From contig JACRNB010000007.1 in the NCBI GenBank assembly GCA_016219425.1, positions 186,001-250,000 on the forward strand: DNA of 64,000 nt, given 5' to 3'. The notes beneath the pieces were generated by a model. It was not told the origin of the DNA and did no database searches. It saw only the letters and a list, made by a program, of their open reading frames with translations. Made by a program: the position numbers and the translations under genes. Of the stretch, positions 57,327 through 64,000 are shown piece by piece; the stretch's first letter is position 1; the number at the start of each line of letters is the position of its first letter. Origin of the DNA: Betaproteobacteria bacterium. GTDB taxonomy: Bacteria; Pseudomonadota; Gammaproteobacteria; Burkholderiales; Thiobacillaceae.

Positions 57327-58895
57327 ATGCAAGTCGTAGAAGACATCAAGCCCTCGTACCCCTTGTTCCGCGATGACCAGTACAAGGACATGCTCACGGC
57401 CAAACAGCAGACGTTCGAAGGCCGCATCGACGAGACCAAGCTGGCCGAGACCTTCCAGTGGACCACCACCCTGGAATACCAGGAACTCAACTTCAAGCGC
57501 GAAGCCCTGACCGTCAACCCGGCCAAGGCCTGCCAGCCTCTGGGCGCCGTGCTCTGCGCCCTGGGCTTCGAGAAGACCCTGCCCTATGTGCACGGCTCGC
57601 AAGGCTGTGTGGCCTACTTCCGCACCTACTTCAACCGTCACTTCAAGGAACCGGTCGCCTGCGTGTCCGACTCCATGACCGAAGACGCGGCGGTGTTCGG
57701 CGGCCAGAAGAACATGTTCGACGGCCTCGAAAACGCCCTGGCGCTGTACAAGCCCGAGATGATCGCCGTCTCCACCACCTGCATGGCGGAAGTCATCGGC
57801 GACGACCTCAACGCCTTCATCAACAACACCAAGAAGGAAGGCCACATCGCCCAGGACTACCCGGTCCCCTACGCCCACACCCCCTCCTTCGTGGGCAGCC
57901 ATGTCACCGGCTGGGACAACATGTTCGAAGGCATCGCCCGCTACTTCACGCTGAACTACATGGCGGACAAGAAGGTGGGCAGCAACGGCAAGATCAACCT
58001 CGTGCCGGGCTTCGAGACCTACCTGGGCAACTACCGCGTGATGCACCGCATGCTGGACGAGATGGGCGTCGCTCACACCCTGCTCTCCGACCCGACCGAG
58101 GTGCTGGACACCCCCGCCGACGGCGAATTCCGCATGTACGCGGGCGGCACCAGCATGGCCGAGGTGAAGGATGCGCCCAACGCCATCACCACCTTCCTGC
58201 TGCAACCGATGCAACTGGAAAAGACCAAGAAACTGGTCGAGACCACCTGGACCCATGAAGTGCCCAAGCTGAACATTCCGATGGGCCTGGAATGGACCGA
58301 CGAGTGGCTGATGAAGGTCTCTGAAGTCACCGGCAAGCCCATCCCCGCCAGCCTGGCGAAGGAACGCGGTCGTCTGGTGGACATGATGACCGACAGCCAC
58401 ACCTGGCTGCACGGCAAGAAGTTCGCCCTCTACGGCGACCCGGACTTCGTCATGGGCCTGTCCAAGTTCCTCATGGAACTGGGCGCGGAACCCACCCACA
58501 TCCTGTGCCACAACGGCAGCAAGAAGTGGAACAAGGCGATGCAGAAGGTGCTGGCGGATTCGCCCTACGGCGTCAACTGCAAGACCTACCCCGGCGCCGA
58601 CCTGTGGCACATGCGCAGCCTGTGCTTCACCGACAAGCCCGACTTCCTGATCGGCAACAGCTACGGCAAGTTCATCCAGCGCGACACCCTGCACAAGGGC
58701 AAGGCGTTTGAAGTGCCGCTGATCCGCCTGGGCTTCCCCATCTTCGACCGTCACCACCTGCACCGTCAGACCACCCTGGGTTACGAGGGCGCCATGACCA
58801 TGCTCACCACCCTGGTGAACGCCGTGCTGGAGCGTCTGGACGAAGAGACCCGCGGCATGGGCACCACGGACTACAACTACGACCTGGTGCGTTAA
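57327..58895 (+). CDS. nifK: Nitrogenase molybdenum-iron protein beta chain NifK
   Basis: A 522-residue beta subunit. P-cluster ligands C69 (AKACQPLGAVL), C94 (SQGCVAYF) and C151 (STTCMAEVIGDD) are present. The protein has the long N-terminal arm of group I nitrogenases. Two ATGs are six bases apart; 57327 is better spaced from AAGGAG (57315-57320) than 57321. The 209-base gap before it holds a hairpin and an R3 pair. Confidence 0.98.
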   Translation: MQVVEDIKPSYPLFRDDQYKDMLTAKQQTFEGRIDETKLAETFQWTTTLEYQELNFKREALTVNPAKACQPLGAVLCALGFEKTLPYVHGSQGCVAYFRTYFNRHFKEPVACVSDSMTEDAAVFGGQKNMFDGLENALALYKPEMIAVSTTCMAEVIGDDLNAFINNTKKEGHIAQDYPVPYAHTPSFVGSHVTGWDNMFEGIARYFTLNYMADKKVGSNGKINLVPGFETYLGNYRVMHRMLDEMGVAHTLLSDPTEVLDTPADGEFRMYAGGTSMAEVKDAPNAITTFLLQPMQLEKTKKLVETTWTHEVPKLNIPMGLEWTDEWLMKVSEVTGKPIPASLAKERGRLVDMMTDSHTWLHGKKFALYGDPDFVMGLSKFLMELGAEPTHILCHNGSKKWNKAMQKVLADSPYGVNCKTYPGADLWHMRSLCFTDKPDFLIGNSYGKFIQRDTLHKGKAFEVPLIRLGFPIFDRHHLHRQTTLGYEGAMTMLTTLVNAVLERLDEETRGMGTTDYNYDLVR

Positions 58896-58900
58896 GCCCT

Positions 58901-59016
58901 TCTCCCCTCCCTCCTCGGGGGAGGGGCCGGGGGTGAGGGAGCAACGGCAAAGCAGGCGACATCGCCTGAACAACCCGAGCTCCCTCACCCCGGCCCTCTC
59001 CCGGTGGGAGAGGGGG
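58901..59016. repeat. R1 palindromic repeat between nifK and nifT
   Basis: Inverted arms around GCAACGGCAAAGCAGGCGAC, closely related to the nifH-nifD copy; ends just before the nifT ribosome-binding site CAGGAG. Confidence 0.88.
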
Positions 59017-59036
59017 ACAACCCCCAGGAGCCTCCC

Positions 59037-59261
59037 ATGGCCAACATCATGATCCGGCGCGGCAGCACAGGTGAGTACGTGTTCTACCTGCCCAAGCGCG
59101 ATCTTGAGGACACCATCACCTCGATGGAGTTCGACACCCCGGAAAAATGGGGCGGCGAGATCAAGCTCAACAACGGCGGCGCGTACTTCATCGACCCCCA
59201 GCCGGCCCCCGAAAGACTGCCCTACTCCGTGCGCGCCAAGCGCCTGGACGCGGCGGAATGA
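59037..59261 (+). CDS. nifT: NifT/FixU protein
   Basis: A 74-residue protein (MANIMIRRGSTGEYVFYLPK, then RDLEDTITSME and EKWGGEIKLNNGGAYFIDPQ). This is the NifT/FixU family, conserved after nifK but without a defined role in nitrogenase maturation. The ATG at 59037 follows CAGGAGCC. Confidence 0.93.
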   Translation: MANIMIRRGSTGEYVFYLPKRDLEDTITSMEFDTPEKWGGEIKLNNGGAYFIDPQPAPERLPYSVRAKRLDAAE

Positions 59262-59282
59262 CCCACAAACAGGAGATCCATC

Positions 59283-59477
59283 ATGGCACTTCAGATCCTT
59301 GCTGACCTCTGCACCGCCTGTAGCGACTGCGAAGCGGACTGCCCCACCGCCTCCATCCGCAAGAAAAAAGGCGTCTACATCATCAACCCCGACACCTGCA
59401 CCGAATGCGAAGGCGACTACAAGACGCCCAAGTGCGTGAGCCTGTGTCCCATCGACGGCTGCATCGTCGCGGCGTAA
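59283..59477 (+). CDS. 2[4Fe-4S] ferredoxin (FdxN-like)
   Basis: A 64-residue ferredoxin with CTACSDCEADCP and CTECEGDYKTPKCVSLCP, the second having the long loop between cysteines 2 and 3 characteristic of nif ferredoxins. Probable electron carrier to NifH or NifB. Lies 21 bases after nifT in the same operon. Confidence 0.92.
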   Translation: MALQILADLCTACSDCEADCPTASIRKKKGVYIINPDTCTECEGDYKTPKCVSLCPIDGCIVAA

Positions 59478-59487
59478 CCGAGCCTTA

Positions 59488-59601
59488 CTCCCTCTCCCTC
59501 CGGGAGAGGGCCGGGGTGAGGGAGCCACGGTTGCTTGAGCCTCCACGCTGAATCAACGGCGGTTCCCTCACCCCCGGCCCCTCCCCCGTCGGGGAGGGGA
59601 G
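59488..59601. repeat. R1 palindromic repeat between the ferredoxin and nafY
   Basis: Inverted arms CTCCCTCTCCCTCCGGGAGA and CCTCACCCCCGGCCCCTCCC with a variable centre; ends at the nafY ribosome-binding site CAGGAG. Confidence 0.86.
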
Positions 59602-59618
59602 CACACCAGGAGCCCAAC

Positions 59619-60326
59619 ATGACCACCATCACCAAAGCCGCCGCCCTGCGCATCGCCCTTGCCGCCAAGGCATTGGAAGAGGTCAACCCGTCGGCCTTCA
59701 CCATCAAGCTGGCGGAACAACTGGGCCTGCCCCTGTCCGAAGACAAACTCGCCACCCTCACGGTGGCGGACCTCAAACTCATCCTCTCCGGCGAAGAGAC
59801 CGTGGAAGCGGACATGGACACCGCCAGCCTCAAGCTGGCCGTGCGCTACCTCTGGGGAGAGAACGGGGATGACTCCAACGTTCCCAAGCCCGAAGCCCAT
59901 GCCGAAGGCGAAATGCCCGGCAGCCTGCGCGTCGCCGTCGCCTCCAACACCGGCGACAGTCTGGACGGCCACTTCGGCTCCGCCACCCGCTTCCTGGTCT
60001 ACCAGGTGGGCAAAAACCTCATCAAGCTCATCGACGTGCGCCCCACCCTCATCGCCGACGAAGCCGAGGACAAGAACGTCGCCCGCTCCGAACTCATCAA
60101 CGACTGCCAGATCGTCTATGTGCAATCCATCGGCGGCCCGGCGGCGGCCAAGGTAGTGCGGGCCGGGGTCCACCCCATCAAGTTCCCCCTCCCCGTCCCC
60201 GCCCGCGAGGCCCTGGCCAAACTGCAAACCACCCTGGACGCCCCGCCACCCTGGCTCGCCCGCATCATGGGCGTGGAAGCGCGCTCCCTGGCCCAGTTCG
60301 CGCAGGAAGAAGAGGAAGAAGCGTGA
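59619..60326 (+). CDS. nafY: FeMo-co-binding protein NafY/NifY
   Basis: A 235-residue protein with two parts: an N-terminal helical domain (residues 1-100, MTTITKAAALRIALAAKALE..., NPSAFTIKLAEQLGLPL) like the NafY SAM-like domain that binds apo-dinitrogenase, and a C-terminal NifX/NafY cofactor-binding domain (LRVAVASNTGDSLDGHFGSA, then IVYVQSIGGPAAAKVVRAGV). The conserved histidine in DGHFGSA is a FeMo-co ligand in the family. Ends with an acidic tail EEEEEA. NifY is the alternative name for such proteins in other clusters. Confidence 0.88.
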   Translation: MTTITKAAALRIALAAKALEEVNPSAFTIKLAEQLGLPLSEDKLATLTVADLKLILSGEETVEADMDTASLKLAVRYLWGENGDDSNVPKPEAHAEGEMPGSLRVAVASNTGDSLDGHFGSATRFLVYQVGKNLIKLIDVRPTLIADEAEDKNVARSELINDCQIVYVQSIGGPAAAKVVRAGVHPIKFPLPVPAREALAKLQTTLDAPPPWLARIMGVEARSLAQFAQEEEEEA

Positions 60327-60595
60327 TCTCCCCGGACACCGTGGCCGCCCTCATCGCCCAGGCGAACGCCGCGCCGCTCGACGACATCGCCGTCCTGGCC
60401 CTGCGCCAGGCCTGGCCCGGCGTCCACATCACCTACTGCTCCGAAAACGACATCCCCGCACGTCTACAACCTCATGGCGCCGGCGTCGGCTACGACCTCT
60501 ACCTGGTCAGCGGCGCAGACCACTGCGTCGCCTTCACCGACCACCTGGAGGCCGCCACCGGCGTGGTGCTGGCCTACCGGGATGAAGACGATTGA
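60323..60595 (+). CDS. DUF6129-type nif-associated small protein
   Basis: A 90-residue protein (GTG start, ISPDTVAALIAQANAAPLDD..., LRQAWPGVHITYCSENDIPA, ending GVVLAYRDEDD). I recognise the pattern as the DUF6129 group often found after nafY/nifX in proteobacterial nif operons. Function unknown. The start overlaps the nafY stop as GTGA. Confidence 0.75.
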   Translation: MISPDTVAALIAQANAAPLDDIAVLALRQAWPGVHITYCSENDIPARLQPHGAGVGYDLYLVSGADHCVAFTDHLEAATGVVLAYRDEDD

Positions 60596-60615
60596 ACCTA
60601 GGTTGAAGCGGTCCT

Positions 60616-60673
60616 CGTAGCGCAGGCGCCCTCGCCTGCATCCACCCCGGCAGGCGCGAGCGCCTGCGCTACG
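60616..60673. repeat. Inverted repeat before modA
   Basis: CGTAGCGCAGGCGCCCTCGC and GCGAGCGCCTGCGCTACG, arms around CTGCATCCACCCCGGCAG. Ends at the first in-frame ATG of modA. Confidence 0.82.
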
Positions 60674-60703
60674 ATGGCGCACCCCGCTCACCCGCTCCGG
60701 CTC

Positions 60704-61438
60704 ATGCGTCTCTTCCTCCTGCTCCTGCTCTGCCCCCTCACCGCCCAGGCCGGCGAAGTGCGCGCCGCCGTGGCCGCCAACTTCACCGTCCCGGCGCAAC
60801 GCATCGCCGCGATGTTCCAGGCCGACACCGGCCATGACGTAAAACTCAGCTTCGGCTCCACCGGCAAGTTCTATTCCCAGATCAAGGCGGGCGCCCCCTT
60901 CGACGTGCTGCTGGCGGCGGACGACACCACGCCGGAAAAGATGGCCAGGGAAGGCCTGGGCATCCCCGCCAGCCGCTACACCTACGCCATCGGCAAGCTG
61001 GTGTTGTGGAGCAGGAAACCCGGCCTGATCGACGCCAAGGGCCACGTCCTGCAAGGCCCCTTCAGCAAACTCGCCATCGCCAACCCCAAGCTGGCCCCCT
61101 ACGGCGTCGCCGCCCAGGAGGTTCTGGAAAGACTGGGGCTGTGGAGCGGCGTACAGGGGCGCATCGTCATGGGCCAAAGCAGCGCCCAGACCATGCAGTT
61201 CGCCGACACCGGCAACGCCGATCTGGCCTTCATCGCCCTGTCCCAGACCATGAAAGACGGCAAGCCCATCGCCGGCTCCCAGTGGACCCCGCCCCAGCAC
61301 CTCTACACCCCCCTCCGCCAGGACGCCCTCCTGCTCACCCAAGCCCAGGACAAGGCGGCGGCAGAGGCCTTCCTGAACTACCTCAAGGGGGCAAAGGCGG
61401 CGGCGGTGATCAAGGCCTTCGGCTACGATCGACCGTAG
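60704..61438 (+). CDS. modA: Molybdate-binding periplasmic protein ModA
   Basis: A 244-residue substrate-binding protein for molybdate import. Signal peptide MRLFLLLLLCPLTAQA, then EVRAAVAANFTVPAQRIAAM, LSFGSTGKFYSQIKAGAPFD (oxyanion loop), VLLAADDTTPEKM, and PYGVAAQEVLERLGLW, all ModA signatures. The ATG at 60674, ten codons earlier, is in frame but falls at the edge of a repeat; 60704 starts directly at the signal peptide. Molybdenum supply fits the Mo-nitrogenase operon upstream. Confidence 0.93.
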   Translation: MRLFLLLLLCPLTAQAGEVRAAVAANFTVPAQRIAAMFQADTGHDVKLSFGSTGKFYSQIKAGAPFDVLLAADDTTPEKMAREGLGIPASRYTYAIGKLVLWSRKPGLIDAKGHVLQGPFSKLAIANPKLAPYGVAAQEVLERLGLWSGVQGRIVMGQSSAQTMQFADTGNADLAFIALSQTMKDGKPIAGSQWTPPQHLYTPLRQDALLLTQAQDKAAAEAFLNYLKGAKAAAVIKAFGYDRP

Positions 61439-61549
61439 GGCGCCTCGAAAAACCCGTCATACCCGCGAAAACGGGTATCCAGGTTGTTGATTTCACTGGA
61501 TTCCCGCTTTCGCGGGAACGACGAATCCGGGGTTTTTCGAGCCCCCCCT
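61437..61549. repeat. R6 repeat with outer inverted arms
   Basis: Outer arms GCGCCTCGAAAAACC and GGTTTTTCGAGCCCCCC around CGTCATACCCGCGAAAACGG and CCCGCTTTCGCGGGAACGAC. It begins at the modA stop and could end the modA transcript before the toxin-antitoxin pair. Confidence 0.85.
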
Positions 61550-61614
61550 TAACACCTGCCATCAAGGTGGGTGCTATGCTCCGTATTACGATGTAACACA
61601 CCCTGGAGCCCGCC

Positions 61615-61833
61615 ATGCAAACCACCCTCACCGTGCGCCTATCCGAGAAGGAATCCCGCGACCTCGAATCCCTGTGCGAAATGACCGGCAGGAGCCGTAG
61701 CGAAGTTGTCCGGGACTCGCTGCGAGCCTACCGCCTGCGCGCCGCGCTGCGAGTCAGTCAGGCGCAATTGGGTGAAGCTGCCCGCGAGGCGGGCTGGTTG
61801 ACCGAGGAAGATATTCTTCAGGAACCGGCATGA
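61615..61833 (+). CDS. Ribbon-helix-helix antitoxin
   Basis: A 72-residue protein: MQTTLTVRLSEKESRDLESL, CEMTGRSRSEVVRDSLRAYR is a CopG-type strand-helix-helix; the rest (LGEAAREAGWLTEEDILQ) would contact the toxin. Preceded by GGAG. Overlaps the PIN toxin by four bases. Confidence 0.85.
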   Translation: MQTTLTVRLSEKESRDLESLCEMTGRSRSEVVRDSLRAYRLRAALRVSQAQLGEAAREAGWLTEEDILQEPA

Positions 61834-62228
61834 AGGTCTTCCTCGATACCAATGTCTGGCTATCGGCAACGGTCTTTGCCGGGCTATGCGATAGCCTGCT
61901 CACAGCTTGCGCCGACCGGGGCTGGCTGGTGACCTGCCCTCTGGTTCGGGAAGAAGCCCATGTCGTATTGGCGCGCAAATTTCCTCATCTGCCCCAGGCC
62001 CCCGCCCTGTTCGACGCAGCCTGGAACGAAATTCTCCGAACCCCCGACGTTCCCGACCCCGCCGACGACAACGACCGCCGCTTGTTGGCCGCCGCCGTGG
62101 CCGCCGGGTCGGAACTGTTCGTCACCGGCGACAAGCGGGTGTTGGAATGGAAGACCTCCGGGCCGATGCGCATCATCACCCCGCGCGAGGCGTGGATCAT
62201 CCTGTTCGCGCCGCATCTCCAGCACTGA
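61830..62228 (+). CDS. PIN-domain toxin
   Basis: A 132-residue PIN_3-type protein: [20 protein letters not shown] (first Asp), [34 protein letters not shown] and [13 protein letters not shown] (remaining acidic residues). Likely RNase toxin. The pair sits between modA and modB and is transcribed in the same direction as both, an odd position in a transporter operon. Confidence 0.85.
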   Translation: MKVFLDTNVWLSATVFAGLCDSLLTACADRGWLVTCPLVREEAHVVLARKFPHLPQAPALFDAAWNEILRTPDVPDPADDNDRRLLAAAVAAGSELFVTGDKRVLEWKTSGPMRIITPREAWIILFAPHLQH

Positions 62229-62239
62229 CACCCCACCTC

Positions 62240-62908
62240 ATGACCCCCGACGATCTCCAGGCCGTCCTCCTCACCCTCAAGCTGGCCGCTGTCACCACGG
62301 CCCTGCTGCTCCTCATCGCCACCCCCGTCGCCTGGTGGCTGGCCCATACCCGATCCATCTGGAAAGGCCCGGTGGGCGCCCTCGTCAACCTGCCCCTGGT
62401 GTTGCCCCCCACGGTGCTGGGCTTCTACCTGCTGCTGGTGATGGGGCCGGAAGGCGCGGTGGGACGCATGACCGAATCCCTCGGTCTGGGCCGTCTGCCC
62501 TTCACCTTCTGGGGCCTGGTGGTGGGCTCGGTGCTGTTCTCCCTGCCCTTCGCCGTGCAGCCCATCCAGAACGCCTTCGAAGCCATGGGCAAGCGCCCCC
62601 TGGAAGCCGCCGCCACCCTCCGCGCCGGGCCGCTGGACCGCTTCTTCAGCGTCGCCCTCCCCCTCGCCAAGCCCGGCTTCCTCACCGCCACCGTCCTCGC
62701 CTTCTCCCACACCGTGGGCGAATTCGGCGTCGTGCTCATGCTGGGCGGCAACATCCCCGGCGAAACCCAGGTGGTCTCGGTGGCCATCTACAACCACGTC
62801 GAAGCCATGGAATACGGCCCGGCCCACCTGCTGGCAGGCGGCATGGTCGCCTTCTCCTTCCTGGTCCTGCTGGCCCTCAACCTGCTTTCGCGGAGGCGCG
62901 AAGCATGA
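62240..62908 (+). CDS. modB: Molybdate ABC transporter permease ModB
   Basis: A 222-residue permease with about five membrane spans. [20 protein letters not shown] and the ABC-contact loop [20 protein letters not shown] (EAA motif) are typical of ModB, as is [20 protein letters not shown]. Starts 11 bases after the PIN toxin stop and overlaps modC by ATGA. Confidence 0.95.
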   Translation: MTPDDLQAVLLTLKLAAVTTALLLLIATPVAWWLAHTRSIWKGPVGALVNLPLVLPPTVLGFYLLLVMGPEGAVGRMTESLGLGRLPFTFWGLVVGSVLFSLPFAVQPIQNAFEAMGKRPLEAAATLRAGPLDRFFSVALPLAKPGFLTATVLAFSHTVGEFGVVLMLGGNIPGETQVVSVAIYNHVEAMEYGPAHLLAGGMVAFSFLVLLALNLLSRRREA

Positions 62909-63978
62909 GCATCCGCGCCCGCTTCCACCTGGACCGGGGCGAATTCCGGCTCGACGTAAACCTGGACATGCCCGGCCAGGGCGTCACCGCCCTGTTCGGC
63001 CCCTCCGGCTCCGGCAAGACCACCCTGCTGCGACTCATCGCCGGCCTGGATCGCGCCCCCGGCCACCTCGAAGTCAACGGCGAAGTCTGGCAGGACGACG
63101 CCGCCCGGCGCTTCCTGCCCACCCACCAGCGCCCCCTGGGCTACGTATTCCAGGAAGCCAACCTGTTCCCCCACCTCACCGCCCGGCAAAACCTGGAATA
63201 CGGCCTGAAACGCCTGCCCCCGGCCCAGCGCCGCGTGGACCTGGAGCGGGTGCTGAACCTGCTGGGCATCGCCCCCCTGCTGGAACGCAAGCCGGACCGC
63301 CTCTCCGGCGGCGAGCGCCAGCGCGTCGCCATCGGACGGGCGCTGCTCACCAGCCCCCGCATCCTGCTCATGGACGAACCCCTCTCCGCCCTCGACCTGG
63401 CGCGCAAACAGGAAATCCTGCCTTACCTGGAACGCCTGCACGGCGAGCTGGACATCCCCGTGCTCTACGTCAGCCACGCCCCGGATGAAGTGGCCCGGCT
63501 GGCGGACCACCTCGTCGCCCTGGACGGCGGACGCGCCGTGGCCCAAGGCCCCCTCTCGGAAACCCTGGCCCGCATCGACCTGCCCATCCGCCTGGGCGAA
63601 GACGCCGGCATCGTGCTCGACGCCCGGGTCATCGAACGCGACCCGGAATGGAACCTCGCCCGAGTCGAATTCCCCGGCGGCAGCGTCTGGGTGCGCGATG
63701 GCGGCCACCCCCTGGACGCCACCGTGCGCATCCGCATCCTCGCCCGCGACATCAGCCTGGCCCTCACTCCCCACCCCGGCAGCAGCATCCTCAACACCCT
63801 GCCCTGCGTGGTGGAGCAGATCGCCGACGACACCCACCCGGCCCTGGCCCTGGTCCGACTCAAGGCCGGCCCCTCCCCCCTGGTGGCGCGGGTAACCCGC
63901 CGCTCCGCCCACGCCCTGAACCTGCAACCCGGCCTGCTGCTCTACGCCCAGATCAAGGCCGTGGCGCTGGTGGGGTGA
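62905..63978 (+). CDS. modC: Molybdate ABC transporter ATP-binding protein ModC
   Basis: A 357-residue ATPase. Walker [17 protein letters not shown] (about residues 32-47), Q-loop [18 protein letters not shown], signature [15 protein letters not shown], Walker [13 protein letters not shown], switch His in [10 protein letters not shown]. The C-terminal third (from about residue 285) is a Mop/TOBE domain that binds molybdate. Complete in the window. Confidence 0.96.
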   Translation: MSIRARFHLDRGEFRLDVNLDMPGQGVTALFGPSGSGKTTLLRLIAGLDRAPGHLEVNGEVWQDDAARRFLPTHQRPLGYVFQEANLFPHLTARQNLEYGLKRLPPAQRRVDLERVLNLLGIAPLLERKPDRLSGGERQRVAIGRALLTSPRILLMDEPLSALDLARKQEILPYLERLHGELDIPVLYVSHAPDEVARLADHLVALDGGRAVAQGPLSETLARIDLPIRLGEDAGIVLDARVIERDPEWNLARVEFPGGSVWVRDGGHPLDATVRIRILARDISLALTPHPGSSILNTLPCVVEQIADDTHPALALVRLKAGPSPLVARVTRRSAHALNLQPGLLLYAQIKAVALVG

Positions 63979-64000
63979 TGGATGGCCGCCCTTTGGAGAA
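63979..64000. other. Window edge
   Basis: Only 22 bases follow modC; too short to assign. Confidence 0.5.

Noticed and set aside
55630-58895. Alternative (V or Fe-only) nitrogenase
   Set aside because: NifD and NifK have the molybdenum-type lengths and ligands, no delta-subunit gene lies between them, and nifQ and modABC are present.
57153-59546. A 797-codon open frame antisense to nifK
   Set aside because: It mirrors nifK codon structure (GC-rich third positions on the other strand), has repetitive Gly/Val/His-rich content and no recognisable domain. It is a shadow frame.
60596-60703. Moco riboswitch before modA
   Set aside because: The only structure is a REP-type inverted repeat with no resemblance to the Moco RNA motif.

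Overview
The window is high-GC DNA (roughly 65% by eye) from a nitrogen-fixing proteobacterium. The gene set (modular nifU, nifB with a NifX-like tail, nafY, a DUF6129-type gene, an FeSII/Shethna-type ferredoxin, DraT and DraG, dapC-dapD, a YjjJ-type HipA, SigZ with ArsM) and the density of intergenic palindromes fit a betaproteobacterium, most plausibly of the Rhodocyclales (Azonexus/Dechloromonas/Azospira-like). That placement is inference; no rRNA or other marker is present, and I saw no tRNA or rRNA gene.

Left flank (1-18.2 kb), mostly housekeeping: an edge-truncated antitoxin, rimO, an ODP-like metallo-beta-lactamase-fold protein, a VOC protein, a nested palindromic MITE-like element, an EamA transporter, a RelE-type toxin-antitoxin pair, dapC-dapD, an HDOD protein, a fused 5-oxoprolinase with three palindromic repeats inside its reading frame, a chemoreceptor, an orphan E2 succinyltransferase that seems to lack its E3-binding domain, a phosphate transporter with its DUF47 partner, and dnaJ.

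First nif block (18.3-29.9 kb): a sigma54 promoter with an upstream NifA site leads into iscA-nifU-nifS. After a cation/proton antiporter, a second sigma54 promoter with two NifA sites drives nifB, a 2[4Fe-4S] ferredoxin, a flavodiiron protein, a [2Fe-2S] ferredoxin, an FeSII-like ferredoxin, nifQ and draG. A convergent pair, a SIR2-like protein and bacteriohemerythrin, has its own sigma54-like promoter. The block combines cofactor synthesis, electron supply, oxygen protection and post-translational switch-off.

Accessory island (30-54.3 kb): a two-gene operon of an AAA/DUF4143 ATPase and a 1365-residue NACHT-like NTPase with a C-terminal PD-(D/E)XK-like domain sits between draG and draT and is the best candidate for an undescribed defence system. 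Further right are draT, tag, a VOC/YafY divergon, a HipA-like kinase, a retron-like reverse transcriptase with an XRE protein, a small helical protein and a possible structured RNA, then a rearranged zone of toxin-antitoxin modules, duplicated fragments, a group II intron remnant and truncated fic. MocR, LysR, TumE/TumA-like, tautomerase, PEBP, methyltransferase, arsM, sigZ and HNH genes follow.

Second nif block (54.3-64 kb): a sigma54 promoter with a NifA site drives nifH-nifD-nifK-nifT-ferredoxin-nafY-DUF6129, followed by modA, a toxin-antitoxin pair and modBC. The enzyme is the molybdenum type, and NifH keeps the arginine that DraT modifies. Several families of palindromic repeats occupy most nif intergenic gaps and in places have been built into coding sequence.
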